In this document: positions 34,000-45,948 of the stretch, in pieces
Numbering within the stretch: the stretch's first letter is position 1
How the letters are laid out: every line of letters begins with the position of its first letter
Assembly: GCA_002205965.3 (NCBI GenBank)
Contig: NADL03000753.1
Coordinates: 1,364,001-1,428,000, forward strand
Origin: Kappaphycus alvarezii
Lineage: Eukaryota; Rhodophyta; Florideophyceae; Gigartinales; Solieriaceae
DNA: 64,000 bases
Reading direction: 5' to 3'
Notes under the pieces: generated by a model
The model's database searches: none
Told to the model about the DNA's origin: nothing
What the model saw: the letters and a program-made list of their open reading frames with translations, nothing else
Made by a program: the position numbers and the translations under genes

Positions 34000-35969
34000 G
34001 TATCGAGAACTCTTAATTCTGAGACGTTAGTGTGTCTTTGTTCAGGTCTATGTTGATCTTAAAGGCATCGAGAATCTCAAGCCCGACGAGAAGAGGGATT
34101 CTGACGTCAACGACTTCTACGTTAAAAGATAAAAACGAGGATCTGTCTACGGGGATCCTTATCCCGATCTATCCAACACCCTCGAAACGACTGTTACCAA
34201 ATTTTAGAACCTCTTCCCGTTATGCTTTGTGAGTTGGAAACGAAGCACCACGGCATCGCAATACGCTTGGGCTTATTGGATTCCAATAAATGATTGATGA
34301 GCTCCTATGTCAACGCAACCACCTTTAAAGCCACAAATATTGCTCACTTGGAATGTTTCGAATGAGTACTCCTTGTCGAAAATGGTGGCCTCCGAATCAT
34401 TCTCGTTATTAAAGTTGTCCTCATCATCTAATTAGGTGTGAGCTCTGGTACTTTTGAGTTAGCTAAACACTCTTTAGATCCAATATGAGACAAAGAGTCG
34501 CCTGATGGAATCCGAGGCACACATTCATAATGGTGAATTTGTGCCTCTGAATCATTGATTATACTTTCGAACACGTTTTTTACGAGAATCAGGTGATCTG
34601 CTCCTGCTATATCGTGTTCACTTCGGATTCTTTCTCCTCATAGTAGAGCTGGTAAAAGAGTTCAGCTATAGAATAATGAGATGAACCCTATGATTTTTCT
34701 TTGAGTTATTCTTTGCACAGTCCTCTAGCTTGTTTGAAGCAGCGCGGGCATTATTAAGCGGTTTTTGGCAATTCTTAACGAGTTGATGCGATTCCCCAAA
34801 AATAAAGCAACCAGAGATTGACAGAGGGTCACAAATCTCGTTCTTACTTATATCTGAACCGATGGAGTTACAAGAGGCGTAGGTCCGGACGGTTTACGGC
34901 TTCTAACATATCGAACTTACCCTGTAAACATAATACCAGGGGCGTCGTTCATTGAAAATAACACCTCTTTCTCTTCTACGCGAGAATATTTCATCTCGCA
35001 GACGCGCAACCACTGCTTCTTTGATTAGTTGCAACTGCGAATCGAGCTCACTGTACAGCTGTTGGAAATTGAGATTTTTGGTTGCAAACCGAGCTTATGG
35101 ATCCCGTGCCAATCCATAACCTGTGACTGCAGTACAAAGAAATTCAACCTTATGGGCTTCTCCACGATGCGCATTAAGGGCTTGTCCGGAGAGCTTCGTA
35201 ATAGTTTTGTACACCCTTTCGAGGTTATCGGCCATGTTCATTCCGTCTACGACATAAGTGCTCATTCGTAACGACCTACGAAAAATTTTCACTTTGTTTT
35301 GACGAACAACAGAATTATACTCTTTTCCAATCATTTCAACGGCTTGCTGAAAGTATGTATCGTAACCATCGACAGTATCCAAGTGAAAGCTTTTTGCATC
35401 TCCACGTAACAGATTATAGAGAAACTGGAGCTTCTGTGGGGTTTCAGGTTGTAATCACGTGCAATCTGTCAATAATCATCAATAAACTCCTGTCAACACT
35501 CATCAAAATCTCTACTAAATTTTCTTTCATTCTCCTTAATTCGAATGAGAACTTTATGAGCCTTTTTGTCCGAACGAATGGCAGAAGTTGAAGCAAGGCC
35601 ACGCTGGCTAGAAATTTGAGAGAGTGAAGGATCTTCTGGCCCCGTAGGGCGTTACCCATCTTCAATAATACATTTAGCGATATCTTCTGAAGCGTCTTTG
35701 TCGTCGTCAACCTGGTACAAGTTTGTATCAAGAGTAAGCATGATGCGTTGAGTCGAGTGTTGCACCAAGTTGGCGCCCTTCATATGCAGAAAGTTTCGGA
35801 GCCCCGATTGGAGAGCCGGTATGGGCCGAGGATCTGCTCCACAAAGTACTGCGGGCGGGAGCATATCTGCGGCCTCACGTATAAATGTCACACCTACCAT
35901 CAATCCGTCCTCCAAAAGAAAACGAATACTGGTGACAAAGCCCCTTTCAACCTCATTCATAGTATCCAT
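34000..35969 (-). pseudogene. copia 2 gag and protease remnants
   Basis: Protease motif GGCVDIGAHQSFIGIQ (about 34,265-34,315), then VDVRIPLLVGLEILDAFKIN and an HHCC-like LRKIHRHFYHPESQRLYSIL leading into integrase (about 33,860-34,110). Upstream, gag-like helical frames (35,095-35,382; 35,444-35,731; 35,652-35,969 beginning MDTMNEVERGFVTSIRFLL) in different phases. The upstream end is cut by copia 1 about 40 bp before its LTR. Confidence 0.45.
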
Positions 35970-36010
35970 AGCACCTGTAGAAGGGTACCCATAAAAACTG
36001 CTAACGAAAT

Positions 36011-36288
36011 TGTTGAAGGGTGAGCGGTGGCGAGAGAACTAGAGGGGTCGTTCTTTTTTGTTTTAATGTCACACCAACAACTTATGCTACAGAACGACGG
36101 TGAACACTTATATACCCTACTGTAGATTACGTGGACTAAAGAACACACCAAACCAGGCTTGATTCAGTATGAGTCAAGATGATTTAAACTGATTCTAAAT
36201 CAATGATGAGTACTGTAGTGATCCTGGAGTCAACTTGATGTTGACTCAACTTGACGGGAGAGGACGCAAGACAGAATCTGACTCAACA
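36011..36288 (-). repeat. 3' LTR of copia 1
   Basis: Almost identical to 40,489-40,765. Contains TATATAA on the minus strand at about 36,109-36,115. Confidence 0.92.
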
Positions 36289-36639
36289 TTCCCCCTCGAA
36301 CTCAACGCCGTCAGTTGCAAACTCCCATTGCCTGTCGGAAGTAATTGTGCTTCTGACGCTCCAACAGCTTCGTCATCACATCTGCTACCATTTCAGCCGT
36401 CTCCACGTACTTCAGTGTGATGGTGCCCATCTTCACATGATGCTTAAGAAATGATAGCGAACCTCGATGTGCTTAGAAAGCTCATTCACCGCATCATTAC
36501 TGGCAATGTTGATCGCTCCTTGATTATCGACACCGAGCAATAGGGACAAATTCGTTCCAGTGTTGCCCGTGGCAGCAATTCTCCGAATAGTGACGTAACC
36601 AGAGCGCTTCGCGGACTGCGTAGCTCATGGCAACGTACT

Positions 36640-37830
36640 CTGACTCACACGAGGACTGTAACCACAGACTGCTTCTTACTTCGCCACGATATCACACCCC
36701 CGGAATTGAGGAACACATATCCACTCGTTGACTTGCGATCATCACGATCGCCAGCAAAATCGGCGTCCGTGTACCCATGAAGATTTCCATCCGCACTGTA
36801 GATGATACCATAGTTCTTTGTCCCTTTGAGATAGCGCAAAACAGATTTGGCTGCCTTCCAGTGACAAGGCGGGTGTCCTGCATGTACCGAGAAAGTATGA
36901 GCACGCAATGAAATATCGGGGCGGTCGTACTGCTCAAATGCAGAAGAGATCCAATCAATTCCATGTATGGCACATGCGGCACTTCTCGTACCCCCTCGTC
37001 ACGACCGCACTTAGTGGAAAGATACACATCCGATGGGATCGGGATCGGAGCGCTCCTTGCCCTGAGACATCCAAACATCTCGACGAGTTGGTCTATAATG
37101 AAAGGGCTTAACATCTTGATTGTACCACGATTCCTGTTGCGTTCCAGAACCATGCCAAGGAATTTAGTAACATCATTTTCAACACGGATTGTAACATGCT
37201 GAGCTATGTGATCAGATATTCCACGTAGCAACTCTGCCTTCCTATCTGCAAGCAAGAGGCCATCCACATAAACCAGGAGGAAGACTCTGCTATTTCTTTC
37301 ACCTCGAAAGTACAGACAGGAGTCAGAATGCGAAGCGTGAAAGCCCAAACCGACGAGAATGTTATGAAATTTGTGGCGCCAGGCACGGGATGCTTGTTTG
37401 AGGCCATAAAACGCCTTGTAAGGGCAGCACCCAGTGGGGTGCGAAGGATCCACAAATCCTCAGGCTGTTTCATGTAGATATTTTCCTCGAGATCACCATT
37501 GAGAAAAGCAGGCGAACATCCAACTGAAGGTACTCGAGATGTTGTGATGCTACAGTGGAGAGCAGAGCTCGGAATGTAGTGTAGCTGGCCACTGAAGCGA
37601 ACATCTCATTGTAGTCAATACCAAGACGCTGTAAAACCTTTTGCTAAGAGCCGAGCACGGCGGCGAGTCAGCTCGCCTTTGCTGTCGGTTTTGTTGGTAT
37701 ACACCCATTTGTTTCCTATGGGGCGAACCCCTTCCGGAGGAGGCTCGAATACCCAGGTGTTGTTCCGCTCTATGTCCGACATCTCGGTTTCCATTGCAGA
37801 ACGCCATTTAGAAGCAGAATCGCTCTGCAA
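36640..37830 (-). pseudogene. copia 1 reverse transcriptase and RNase H
   Basis: RT begins SKWRSAMETEMSDIERNNTW, then CPYKAFYGLKQASRAWRHKF and, at 37,259-37,270, YVDGLLLA in place of YVDDLLLA, so one catalytic Asp is Gly. It continues YMELIGSLLHLSSTTAP. RNase H follows with AAKSVLRYLKGTKNYG, DADFAGDRDDRKSTSGYVFL, ISWRSKKQSVV. At least four frame changes. Confidence 0.8.
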
Positions 37831-38430
37831 GCTTCCGTGTATAACGTGGGTACGGTAGGCTCCTCGTTGCCATGCGAATACTCAGAGCAACTGCCATTGT
37901 AGCTGAACCGGTAGTGAATCTTTCTGGGAGCTTGACCACGCGGCCAGAGCGCGTTTGCTGTGGAATGTAAGTGACTGCATCGAGGAAGCTGTGACATCAC
38001 ATGAAGCCGCATCCAAGAATTCTTCGTCAACGACAGAGTCCGCATCTGAGAGATTACTTGTATCCCTGCTCATGTTGTGTCATCATTTTTGCACTCAAAA
38101 TGTACTGTAGTCTCCCTCACTGGTGCTACTTCGATAAGTAGTGGCGGGAATGGTGGAGCTGCTCTCGTCGAACTTGACGTCGCGATACCACGACCGCTTC
38201 CTTTTCAGGAATGTAAACTTTGTAACTGTTGCCGTTGTCGAAACCGACAAGGTAGCCGACAACCGCACGTGACTCGAACCTCTCTTGCGTGTAGCCTTGG
38301 GAACATGAACGTAGGCTTTGGCTCCGAAACGACGAAGGTGACTGAGGTCCGGCGCTGCCCATTGATTACCTCGAACGGAGTCTTATCTGCCACGTTGCAT
38401 GCAGAACTGAACATTCGGTTACCAAGGTAG

Positions 38431-39280
38431 TTAGTACTCATCGCCTCGGCGACAGTCTGTTGTACCCCGGAACATGCGCGAATTTCTGATCATTGTGCGC
38501 GTCATGTCTAGCAGGGTGCGATTCAACCGCTCCGCCTTACCGTTCGATTCTGGCGAGTAGGGAAGACTTCTCATGTATAATACCCTTTTCGTTAAGCAGG
38601 AGCGCATGCGTTTCGACAAGAACTCATTGGCGTTGTCCGTCCGGAGTCGGCGGACACATAACTGTTTCACCTTGGACATACAGTTTTCCAGCTCAAGTAT
38701 CATATGCTTCAGTTCCTTGCCGCTTCTGACTTCTGGCTGTAAACCGGACAATAGATGCGCACTGCAATCGTCATAGAGAGAATACAGTACCGAGATCCCC
38801 AAAAGTAAAGCGAACAGGGCCTATGATGTCAGCGTGAACCAGATCCAGAGGCCGGGTACTCCTGCTGGTGTTGACGGCTTTGCAGGGTCTCAGTTGGACT
38901 AAGCACGCACACAGGGGTCGCAAGTGCGCAATGCTGCGCAGTTGCGGATGTCGATACCATCTACGAGAGGGATAGATTTCTCTATGGCCTTTGCTGACGT
39001 GTCCAAGTCTACTGTGCCATTGGTTCTGCTTGTTTCTTCTAAAAGATTGGGCGTTACTGCAAATGATTTCGGACGTCTGGGTCTTAGACTGCATCTCAAT
39101 TTCGTAAAGGCCTTCACTGCATTCATTCGCCTTAAGAAAGAATTCAAAGTGCCATGACGGGTTACAGTACACGTCCCCTCTCCAAGCGGGTCGGTGTCAA
39201 ACAAAATGGCAAAACCCGCCCGTCGGAGAGACGCGCGGATACCAAATTGCACATGAGTTCCGGAATATGCAGTGCCTCTT
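38431..39280 (-). pseudogene. copia 1 integrase
   Basis: GAG-pre-integrase HSRLGHVSKGHRE and CAALRTCDPCV, then PLDLVHADIIGPV (first Asp), RRLRTDNANEFLS (second Asp), SPESNGKAERLNRTLLDMTR (Glu). Standard copia integrase layout in at least three frames. Confidence 0.75.
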
Positions 39281-40240
39281 TCATTTCGACGGGCAAGCAC
39301 ACATCATCGAATGCAACCTTCCCATGAATGACACCGATTCGGCCACCTTAGTCTCCCTCCTGTTTCCTACGGAAACAGATTTGTTCGAAATGGAACTGTC
39401 CAAACTGGAGAACATCGATTTGTTGTTCGACATATGAGCTGTTGCCCCTGTGTACACATACCACTTGTCTCTAATGGTTTGGATCTCGGAGTGCTTCGAT
39501 GCTAAACATTTGGCGATGAATGACACGTAGCCTCTGCTGACTTGCTCGAGGTGTTTGCTGTTCTCGCTGCCATCTGGACTCTTGTTCGATTTACCGGAGC
39601 CCTTGTTACTCTTACGATGGCACTTTTCATTCTCCTCAGTATTCATTTTGTTCGGCTTGTACTTCGCACTAGCTAGATTATCAAAACAGTCTGGCTTCTG
39701 ATGTCCAACGCGACCGCAATGCATGCACTTCTTACTGCTGTAGGCAGTAGAGAACAGGGCAGAACCACTTGATTCCGGTGCACCGCGCTTGAGATTCAGG
39801 GCAATTTCCTTCGTTACAAGCATGCCGATTGCAGCTGAACGGTCCTTGTCAAATTCTCGGATCATGTAGGCAATAGTCTCATACTCCTCTGAAAGACCGC
39901 GCAGCAAGGCATGACGTTTTTCGTCACGGGCGACGGGCTCACCGATACTTGCAAGTCTGTTCTCCAAATCAATCAGCCTGTTAACATACTACATAACGCT
40001 CTCTTCAGCTGCCATTCTTATCACTTGATACTGCTCCAAATAGGAGTCAACCGCAACTATAGAAACAGAGTTAAACTGCGCTTTGAGCAACTCCCACAAC
40101 TCGCGAGGATCTTCCAAGTCGATTACAGACGCACTGCATTCATCGCTCACACTGAGCAAGATGTCTGCTGAAGCAGAGTCACGGCTCCGCTTGAACTTAG
40201 CAAGAGCATCAGGTGTGGTTGCATCAGATGAAATCACCAG
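39281..40240 (-). pseudogene. copia 1 gag and protease
   Basis: Gag starts near MISSDATTPDALAKF and includes DLEDPRELWELLKAQF and a zinc knuckle CMHCGRVGHQKPDC (about 39,690-39,730). The protease region reads WYVYTGATAHMSNNKSMF (about 39,410-39,465), where active copia proteases have D-S/T-G, so the catalytic Asp is absent. One stop lies between the two gag blocks (about 39,988). Confidence 0.75.
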
Positions 40241-40474
40241 TCACGATGGCCCATGTGCATTTGCTCATCAGTACAAGTTTAATCTTACGCGACTACTGAT
40301 GGTAGTTCTCAGTCTTCAACTTCTCGATCGTCTTCCGTGTGAAATCGACGGAGTCCTCACTGGTACTCATGTCGAAACCGGAACGCGACACTGCGGCGGC
40401 GGTACTCTACGGCAAAACTTCACGCAACGAAAAAGAATGCAAGTTAGAAACAAAAAAGGAAAGTTAGCGCTTAG

Positions 40475-40488
40475 CTGGGCCATAACCT
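40475..40488 (-). other. Copia 1 primer-binding site, initiator tRNA-Met half-tRNA type
   Basis: Immediately inside the 5' LTR the minus strand reads GGTTATGGCCCAGC; the sister fragment at 41,428-41,442 has GGTTATGGGCCCAGC. This is the complement of the anticodon stem-loop of eukaryotic initiator tRNA-Met (GCTGGGCCCATAACC), as in copia elements primed by an internally cleaved half tRNA. The missing G here is probably a consensus error. Confidence 0.7.
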
Positions 40489-40765
40489 GTTGAAGGGTGA
40501 GCGGTGGCGAGAGAACTAGAGGGGTCGTTCTTTTTTGTTTTAATGTCACACCAACAACTTATGCTACAGAACGACGGTGAACACTTATATACCTTACTGT
40601 AGATTACGTGGACTAAAGAACGCACCAAACCAGGCTTGATTCAGTGTGAGTCAAGATGATTCAAACTGATTCTAAATCAATGATGAGTACTGTAGTGATC
40701 CTGGAGTCAACTTGATGTTGACTCAACTTGACGGGAGAGGACGCAAGACAGAATCTGACTCAACA
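40489..40765 (-). repeat. 5' LTR of copia 1
   Basis: Upstream LTR in the element's orientation. Ends exactly at the GAAAT duplication. Confidence 0.92.
40585..40591 (-). promoter_or_regulatory. TATA-like box in copia 1 5' LTR
   Basis: TATATAA on the minus strand within the LTR, about 175 bp from its start, a plausible core promoter for the element. The same box is at 41,334-41,340 in the truncated LTR. Confidence 0.45.
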
Positions 40766-41272
40766 GAAATAGACGGGGTCTTTATGTCCGGTTGTGTGCC
40801 GTCACCACCATTAGTCCGACCATGAGCACTTGAAGCTAGGTTATTTTCTGATAAAAATTAGAGTCGAAATATTGAGCGGCAGTTGAACCTGAAAACTTCT
40901 CCGGAGTTCCGCCTTGTTTGTAAGAATACCCCAAATGGTGACAAATCGATAGGGTTTCATTGGAGATTAGTGTGAATCCGAATAACCTGGGACGAAACAC
41001 CCTGTCTAGGAGGCCCCCCGTTGAAAAGTAAAGTCTACTCAGCTGTCCCAGATTGTACGTTCAGCAGCATCAGACTGAACAGAAGATTCAAGAGGCAAGA
41101 GAGCACAGGCCCCCAGACAGAATTGCTCGTGATTCTAGATACAGTCTCAAACCACTAAAGCCGCAACTGGTGCGTGCTAGGCTAACATAATGTAACACAA
41201 GTGTCAAAAAAACTCTAATTATCAAGTTCCTTGTCAACTCCGACTTGGTTCTGGTTTTCTGATGGCTAACAA

Positions 41273-41456
41273 GAATCAAGCCTGGTTTGGTGCGTTCTTT
41301 AGTCCACGTAATCTACAGTAGGGTATATAAGTGTTCACCGTCGTTCTGTAGCATAAGTTGTTGGTGTGACATTAAAACAAAAAAGAACGACCCCTCTAGT
41401 TCTCTCGCCACCGCTCACCCTTCAACAGGTTATGGGCCCAGCTAAGCGCTAACTTT
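41273..41456 (+). repeat. Truncated LTR plus primer-binding site of copia 1 family, opposite orientation
   Basis: The last 155 bp of the copia 1 LTR in the plus orientation, ending CAACA at 41,427, followed by 29 bp of internal leader starting GGTTATGGGCCCAGC. Cut at both ends. It sits in the 5' leader of copia 2. Confidence 0.85.
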
Positions 41457-41528
41457 GAGAAACATATTAGTTCAATAAACAATGCAGATAGCAGCAATTG
41501 CAGCGTGAAAATACAGACAGATTCGCGA

Positions 41529-41824
41529 ATGTGGAGCCACCAGATTAACAAAGAAAATACAGACGAACGGTACTTCACGAACTTCATTCTACGTCGTAGC
41601 TACATTTGTTCTTTTCTTTCCTTGTCTTGTTTTCTGTTGCTCTGCCTCGACTCCCACACGGGCCGGCGAAGAAAGCCATACCTATATACTGTATACTACG
41701 AATTCTATCCCCGGCGCCCTTACGGAAGCTAGAAAAAACGATAAAACTATATGATAAGTTGAGAGGTACCACGAAATACACGCCAAAGTACACAATGTAA
41801 AATATGATTCGAACAAGTACTCAC
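41529..41824 (-). repeat. 5' LTR of copia 2
   Basis: Partner of 30,911-31,208. It lies beyond the nested copia 1, which shows that both are parts of one outer element. Confidence 0.75.
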
Positions 41825-42370
41825 AACCACAGCGCGTGAATGCTATATAAAACCTCCCGGAACAAAAAAGCAAGTATGAAATTACTAGTTATTTTTGTAT
41901 TGCATAAAAGACTTTCAAAGCCCTAGCGCTGGAAGGGCCTAGAATTAATTTTTGGGAAAGAAATAATACAGTTTTGTGAGATATTGAAAGCTTTGCGTGG
42001 AGCTGAGAAATGCTTTTCTTGATGGAACAACTAAGAGAGACTATCATAGCCCAGAAATAATATAAAGCACACCAGCGCGGACACGAGGTTTACAGAATAA
42101 AGAGACAAAGAACTACCGCTTCCTCAAGTTATGAACAAAACTACGCTAATCAAGTAGATCACCACCAATTCAGAGTAGAACTCCAATTAAAACGCTGACG
42201 CGGCATACACATCCCTCCTGGATCCGAGGTCGTCTACATCCCGCTCCCAGCGAGCCGCAGAACGTGCTGAGCAAGCAAACTTCTTAGAAATCACTCGAGA
42301 ACTTCTCCGACTGACAATAATGTCATCATAAGATAGCTATTAAACGTCCGAAAGTACACAACACCACAAA

Positions 42371-43270
42371 ATGACCTCGATAATCATAACGAAAAACACA
42401 CAGCTTAACAACAAGGACGACGTAGAGTCATTTCTTGTCTCCATGACAGGAGCCAACGCCGCCCTGAAAGCTAGAGAGCTCATCAACGTAGACCCAACTC
42501 CATCAGACGACCCCGCACTACTCATGCAACACATAGAAGTGACATCCTGATTGACGCGCTCATTGAAAGAGTCCTCATAGACAACCGTGCCCTCGTCATC
42601 CCCGCAACGGCCCATCGACACCTTACGCATTAATTGACTCCGTCAAGTCAAACCTGGACTCTATCCGCACCGAGGAACACGATTAACTCAGATCAATAGC
42701 GGAAAAATTCATCCTCACGTCGGACATGCCGATAACAGAGTATCACTGCCAGCATGCAGCAATCCGTGCAAGAATGCTAGCCGAAAAGTATCCTAGCATC
42801 ACAGATCCCGGCACGACTGTTTATTTCATGATCCCGGGCCTGGGGACTCCTGTTGAATCAAAAGGCATAGGGTTACAAATGCTCCTCAGCAAACCAACAG
42901 AACTGAAGGAGTCGACAAGTACAACAAATTGCGAGCTTCAAATAACGCAACAGGACTTACTGCTCATCACACATCCCAGTGCCACCAGTACTACCAGTGC
43001 CGCCCCCACGAAATTCTCAAAGCCGTCCGTCAAAATCGACGCTAGCCACGCCCCACCTAAAAACCGTGCCGCTACTGCATGTCACTCTACATACAAAATC
43101 CGCGGCACCCAGACGACCAGTGAAGAGACACGAATCACCCCTGCCACAGAAACGGAGAGGCCACCCCACAGGAAATTGCCGTTGACTACGCCAAACTCGC
43201 AGAGGAATTCCATCACCGCATAGACACGAACGCGGAACAGGACACCACCACCAACAAAAAAACCCAGCAG
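42371..43270 (+). pseudogene. copia 3 gag
   Basis: Starts MTSIIITKNTQLNNKDDVES; gag helices include MPITEYHCQHAAIRARMLAE and TTVYFMIPGLGTPVESKGIG. A Pro/Ser/Thr-rich linker follows, and a remnant knuckle CRYCMSLYIQNP near 43,070. Several stops and shifts. Confidence 0.5.
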
Positions 43271-43939
43271 TAAGCTCTTATCAGACCCAAGGGCTCACCC
43301 CACACACTTTCGACAACCCACACCGAAAAAGACCAAACTTACACTCCTAATACCTACCACAACTGCAACGTCTTAATCCTCCCCATGCACCCACTCCGGG
43401 AAAACAACCATCCAGACGAAGAATACCACATTTTTTGTCCCTGCTCTAGCCACTCCATCACCCAGACCCAATTTCCTCTCTTCGCACTCGCTTGCGACCC
43501 GCTATGGACCCGTCATCTTCACAAAAAGAATGGCATGGTCATGGATACCCGACGCACAACATCAAGGATATTCGCGCTCGGACAATGGAGCACAAATACC
43601 AAGGATGCATAATAGACTCCATCCCTCTCCCCGTCCCATCGTGGATAAACACACTGGACAAATTAATCTCGAGTAAACAAAAAAACCGCACCTCAACCCA
43701 ACCTCCACCACCCAAACCACCTAACAAAGGCAGCACCACCACAACTCCAACAACCGGAAAAACTCTACACCCCACCCAAAGCACTGCATACCAATCCAAA
43801 CCTACGACCTTCCTACTACCCATCACCAGAAACAGAAGCACCAAACCCAAACATCACACACCAGTCCCCCGAGCCAACTTAGGACTACCCACGGTCACAC
43901 ACAAATTGCACCTCATCCTAAATAACGCACCGACACGAC

Positions 43940-45500
43940 CATCAGCTCTCAAACAGCCACTCCCCGAAATAACATGCATACCATGCAGACACGCCAAGCT
44001 AACGAAAAAACCCCACCGCCCAAACAAAAAAACACTACGCCTTCGAAACATATGCAAGCACAAATACATCCAGTCCAACCACACCCGCCTCAAAGCATGG
44101 AGGCAAGCATTTTACCACCTTCACCGACGCCGAAAGCAGATATCTAGGCCTTTAATCCTTGAAAAAGAAACCTAGTACCATGGTTCATCTACATTCACAT
44201 GGAAATACTAACCTGGTTCCGTGGAAGACCTCCTCACATGATAAGAACAGAAATGCAAAGGAATTTCTCACAGCAAGCCTACGAAAACTCCACCACTTCA
44301 AAGGAACCAAAATCAAAACGCGCACGCCCTGCCAACCTCAGGAAAAATCCAGGGCCGAGAGGATAAACCTCACCCTCATTAACGCAACAAGAGCCGCCCC
44401 CTCCACAGCGAAATTGGCAAATAAGTTCTTGGAGGACGCCCTCCAAGACGCAGCCAAGAAGAAAAAAATCATGAAACATTAAGCCGCTCAACAAGCGCCT
44501 GCAGTTCTCTGCCATAAAAACAACGTATCCCCCGCCAAACTATTCATTTTCGGCCAAGCTGACCACATCCTTGTCCACAAACCGAAAGCAAACCCCGAAC
44601 CCCGAGGCTTATTGGTCCGCTAGATGACGATGCTCGACAAAAAACTTGTACTTGTATGGGACCCAACGCAAATAACCTCCGGGGCAGGGCCAGCGACTTC
44701 AAGCCATACGGACGCAGAAAGGATCCCTCTGGAACCTTCCCGACCGCCTTGCAAACTACAACTCCCAGACTCCCCGACCCCCCAGAAATCCGAAACACGC
44801 AACGACCTACAAACACGCCCACCTTTGGGCCATAGCACCCGACCAAGAATTCCACACCATCGATCAAAACAAAACCTTCAAGTGGATCTACAACAGCGAA
44901 ATACCTACCTCAGGCAGAGTCGCACCGCTCAAAATGACCTACCGCTACAAACAATCCCCTACCCTCCGACTGAATCGAAAGGCACGATGAGCTGTTCGAG
45001 GCGACCGTATGCAACCCCATCTATACTATGATCCCAACAGAAACTCATCATATATTGCCGAGACGTCTATGGTGCGACTTATTCTAGAACGTGTGTAATC
45101 CACACGGTGTGGGGATCGCCAATAGCGTGGTGCAGCCGCAAACAAACAACAGTGTCCGAGTTCACGTGCGAAGCAGAATAAATTTCTGAGTCAGACTCCA
45201 GGCAGCAATCCCTATGCATAAAACGAATTCTACGGGATTGCGGATTCCAGAACACCTCACCGTGCGAACTCCTAACTTGCAACACATTCGCAGTCCAGGT
45301 AGCCAAAAGTAAGTACCAACCAAAAGGCGAAAAAATCATCTACATAGCACATTATCACATCGCCCACCATGTAATACAAGGAAACATCCTACTTTATATG
45401 CCCACGCACACCAACGCCGCCGATATCCTAGCCAATGCTTTAGGGCGCATCAAAACCGAATGCCATATTGCTCACCTCCGTATCCTCCTCACCCCTGGTA
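43940..45500 (+). pseudogene. copia 3 pol remnant (integrase, RT N-terminus, RNase H C-terminus)
   Basis: Integrase pieces: ITCIPCRHAKLTKKPHRPNK (about 43,970-44,030) and EKSRAERINLTLINATRAA (about 44,345-44,400). RT start: KWIYNSEIPTSGRV (about 44,880-44,920) and ARCAVRGDRMQPHLYYDPNR (about 44,980-45,045). From about 45,100 it jumps to RNase H: SPCELLTCNTFAVQVAKSKY (about 45,255-45,315), then NAADILANALGRIKTECH (about 45,415). The catalytic RT motifs between these are absent. Confidence 0.55.
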
Positions 45501-45779
45501 TAAGCACGACGGAACCAAACGTCCACAACCTCAAAAAAGTCCAGCCTGCCACACCAACACAACTCTGCTATAAGAACGATCAATCGTTTTCACCCAGGAC
45601 CGACAAAACAACCAAGACAACCAAAAGAAAACGTGAATCGCCCTTACAGTGAACGAAACATCCAAGAAATACTGTCCTAGCTCAGAAATAGTATAAAAGG
45701 CCGCCGGCGCGTACAAAAGATTTTCATAGTAAGAGACATCGGACTATCAACTCTTCATCTATCCAATACTTTGGGTGTC

Positions 45780-45948
45780 TTATTCATTAAATACTGCGCG
45801 ATACTCGCTTGCAGTCAGAGAGCTCTAGACGAATGCATCAGATTTTTTGATTAAACTGTACTAGAAATTGGTCGACCTGATGTGTTGATTTGCAAGCTGT
45901 GTTATATAATGATCATAAACACAGAAAAGGTTAAAGTTCCAGGCTGGG
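45780..45948 (+). pseudogene. Harbinger copy B transposase, part left of gypsy 2
   Basis: Reads ALDECIRFFD-TAA-TVLEIGRP (first-Asp block), VLYNDHKHR, then KRLKFQA up to the gypsy insertion at 45,948. These blocks align with the FIDGTVIGIARP and YNGHKRRHSIKFQ blocks of the satellite transposase. Gly-to-stop and frame lesions show it is dead. The region 5' of about 45,780 abuts copia 3 and is lost or unrecognisable. Confidence 0.6.

Larger units (their letters stand above)
36011..40765 (-). mobile_element. Ty1/copia element 1 (inner), nested in copia 2
   Basis: LTRs of 278 and 277 bp (36,011-36,288 and 40,489-40,765) differ at only a few positions, with TGTTGAAGGG...GACTCAACA ends in plus-strand reading and a perfect 5-bp target-site duplication GAAAT (36,006-36,010; 40,766-40,770). 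Gag and pol read on the minus strand in copia order (gag, protease, integrase, RT, RNase H). The near-identical LTRs make this the youngest retroelement here, although its coding region already has several shifts. Confidence 0.92.
30911..41824 (-). mobile_element. Ty1/copia element 2 (outer), degenerate, interrupted by copia 1
   Basis: Diverged direct repeats of about 295 bp at 30,911-31,208 and 41,529-41,824 have TGAGTACTT...TCCACA ends on the minus strand. Between them lie copia-type gag, protease, integrase, RT and RNase H remnants on the minus strand (31,230-35,970), and then copia 1 (36,011-40,765) inserted in the 5' part. AACCA occurs at 30,906-30,910 and 41,825-41,829, a likely target-site duplication. 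Without the insert the element would be about 6.1 kb, normal for copia. A truncated LTR of the copia 1 family (41,273-41,456) also lies in its 5' leader. Confidence 0.75.
42020..45759 (+). mobile_element. Ty1/copia element 3, internally deleted
   Basis: Short diverged direct repeats, about 42,020-42,131 and 45,650-45,759, share CAGAAATA-TATAAA and AAGAGACA blocks and are the likely LTRs. Between them gag, integrase, the first part of RT and the end of RNase H are readable on the plus strand. The RT palm and most of its core are missing. Element length is only 3.7 kb. LTR borders are approximate and I found no target-site duplication. Confidence 0.6.

Noticed and set aside
41825..42019. Copia 3 inserted inside Harbinger copy B (left part of the transposase before 42,020)
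   Set aside because: Translation of 41,825-42,019 shows no convincing transposase motif and no matching target duplication was found.
43539..43850. Val/Gly-rich minus-strand open frame and neighbours at 43,854-44,093 and 44,544-44,867
   Set aside because: Antisense shadows of the Pro/Thr/Lys-rich copia 3 coding strand.
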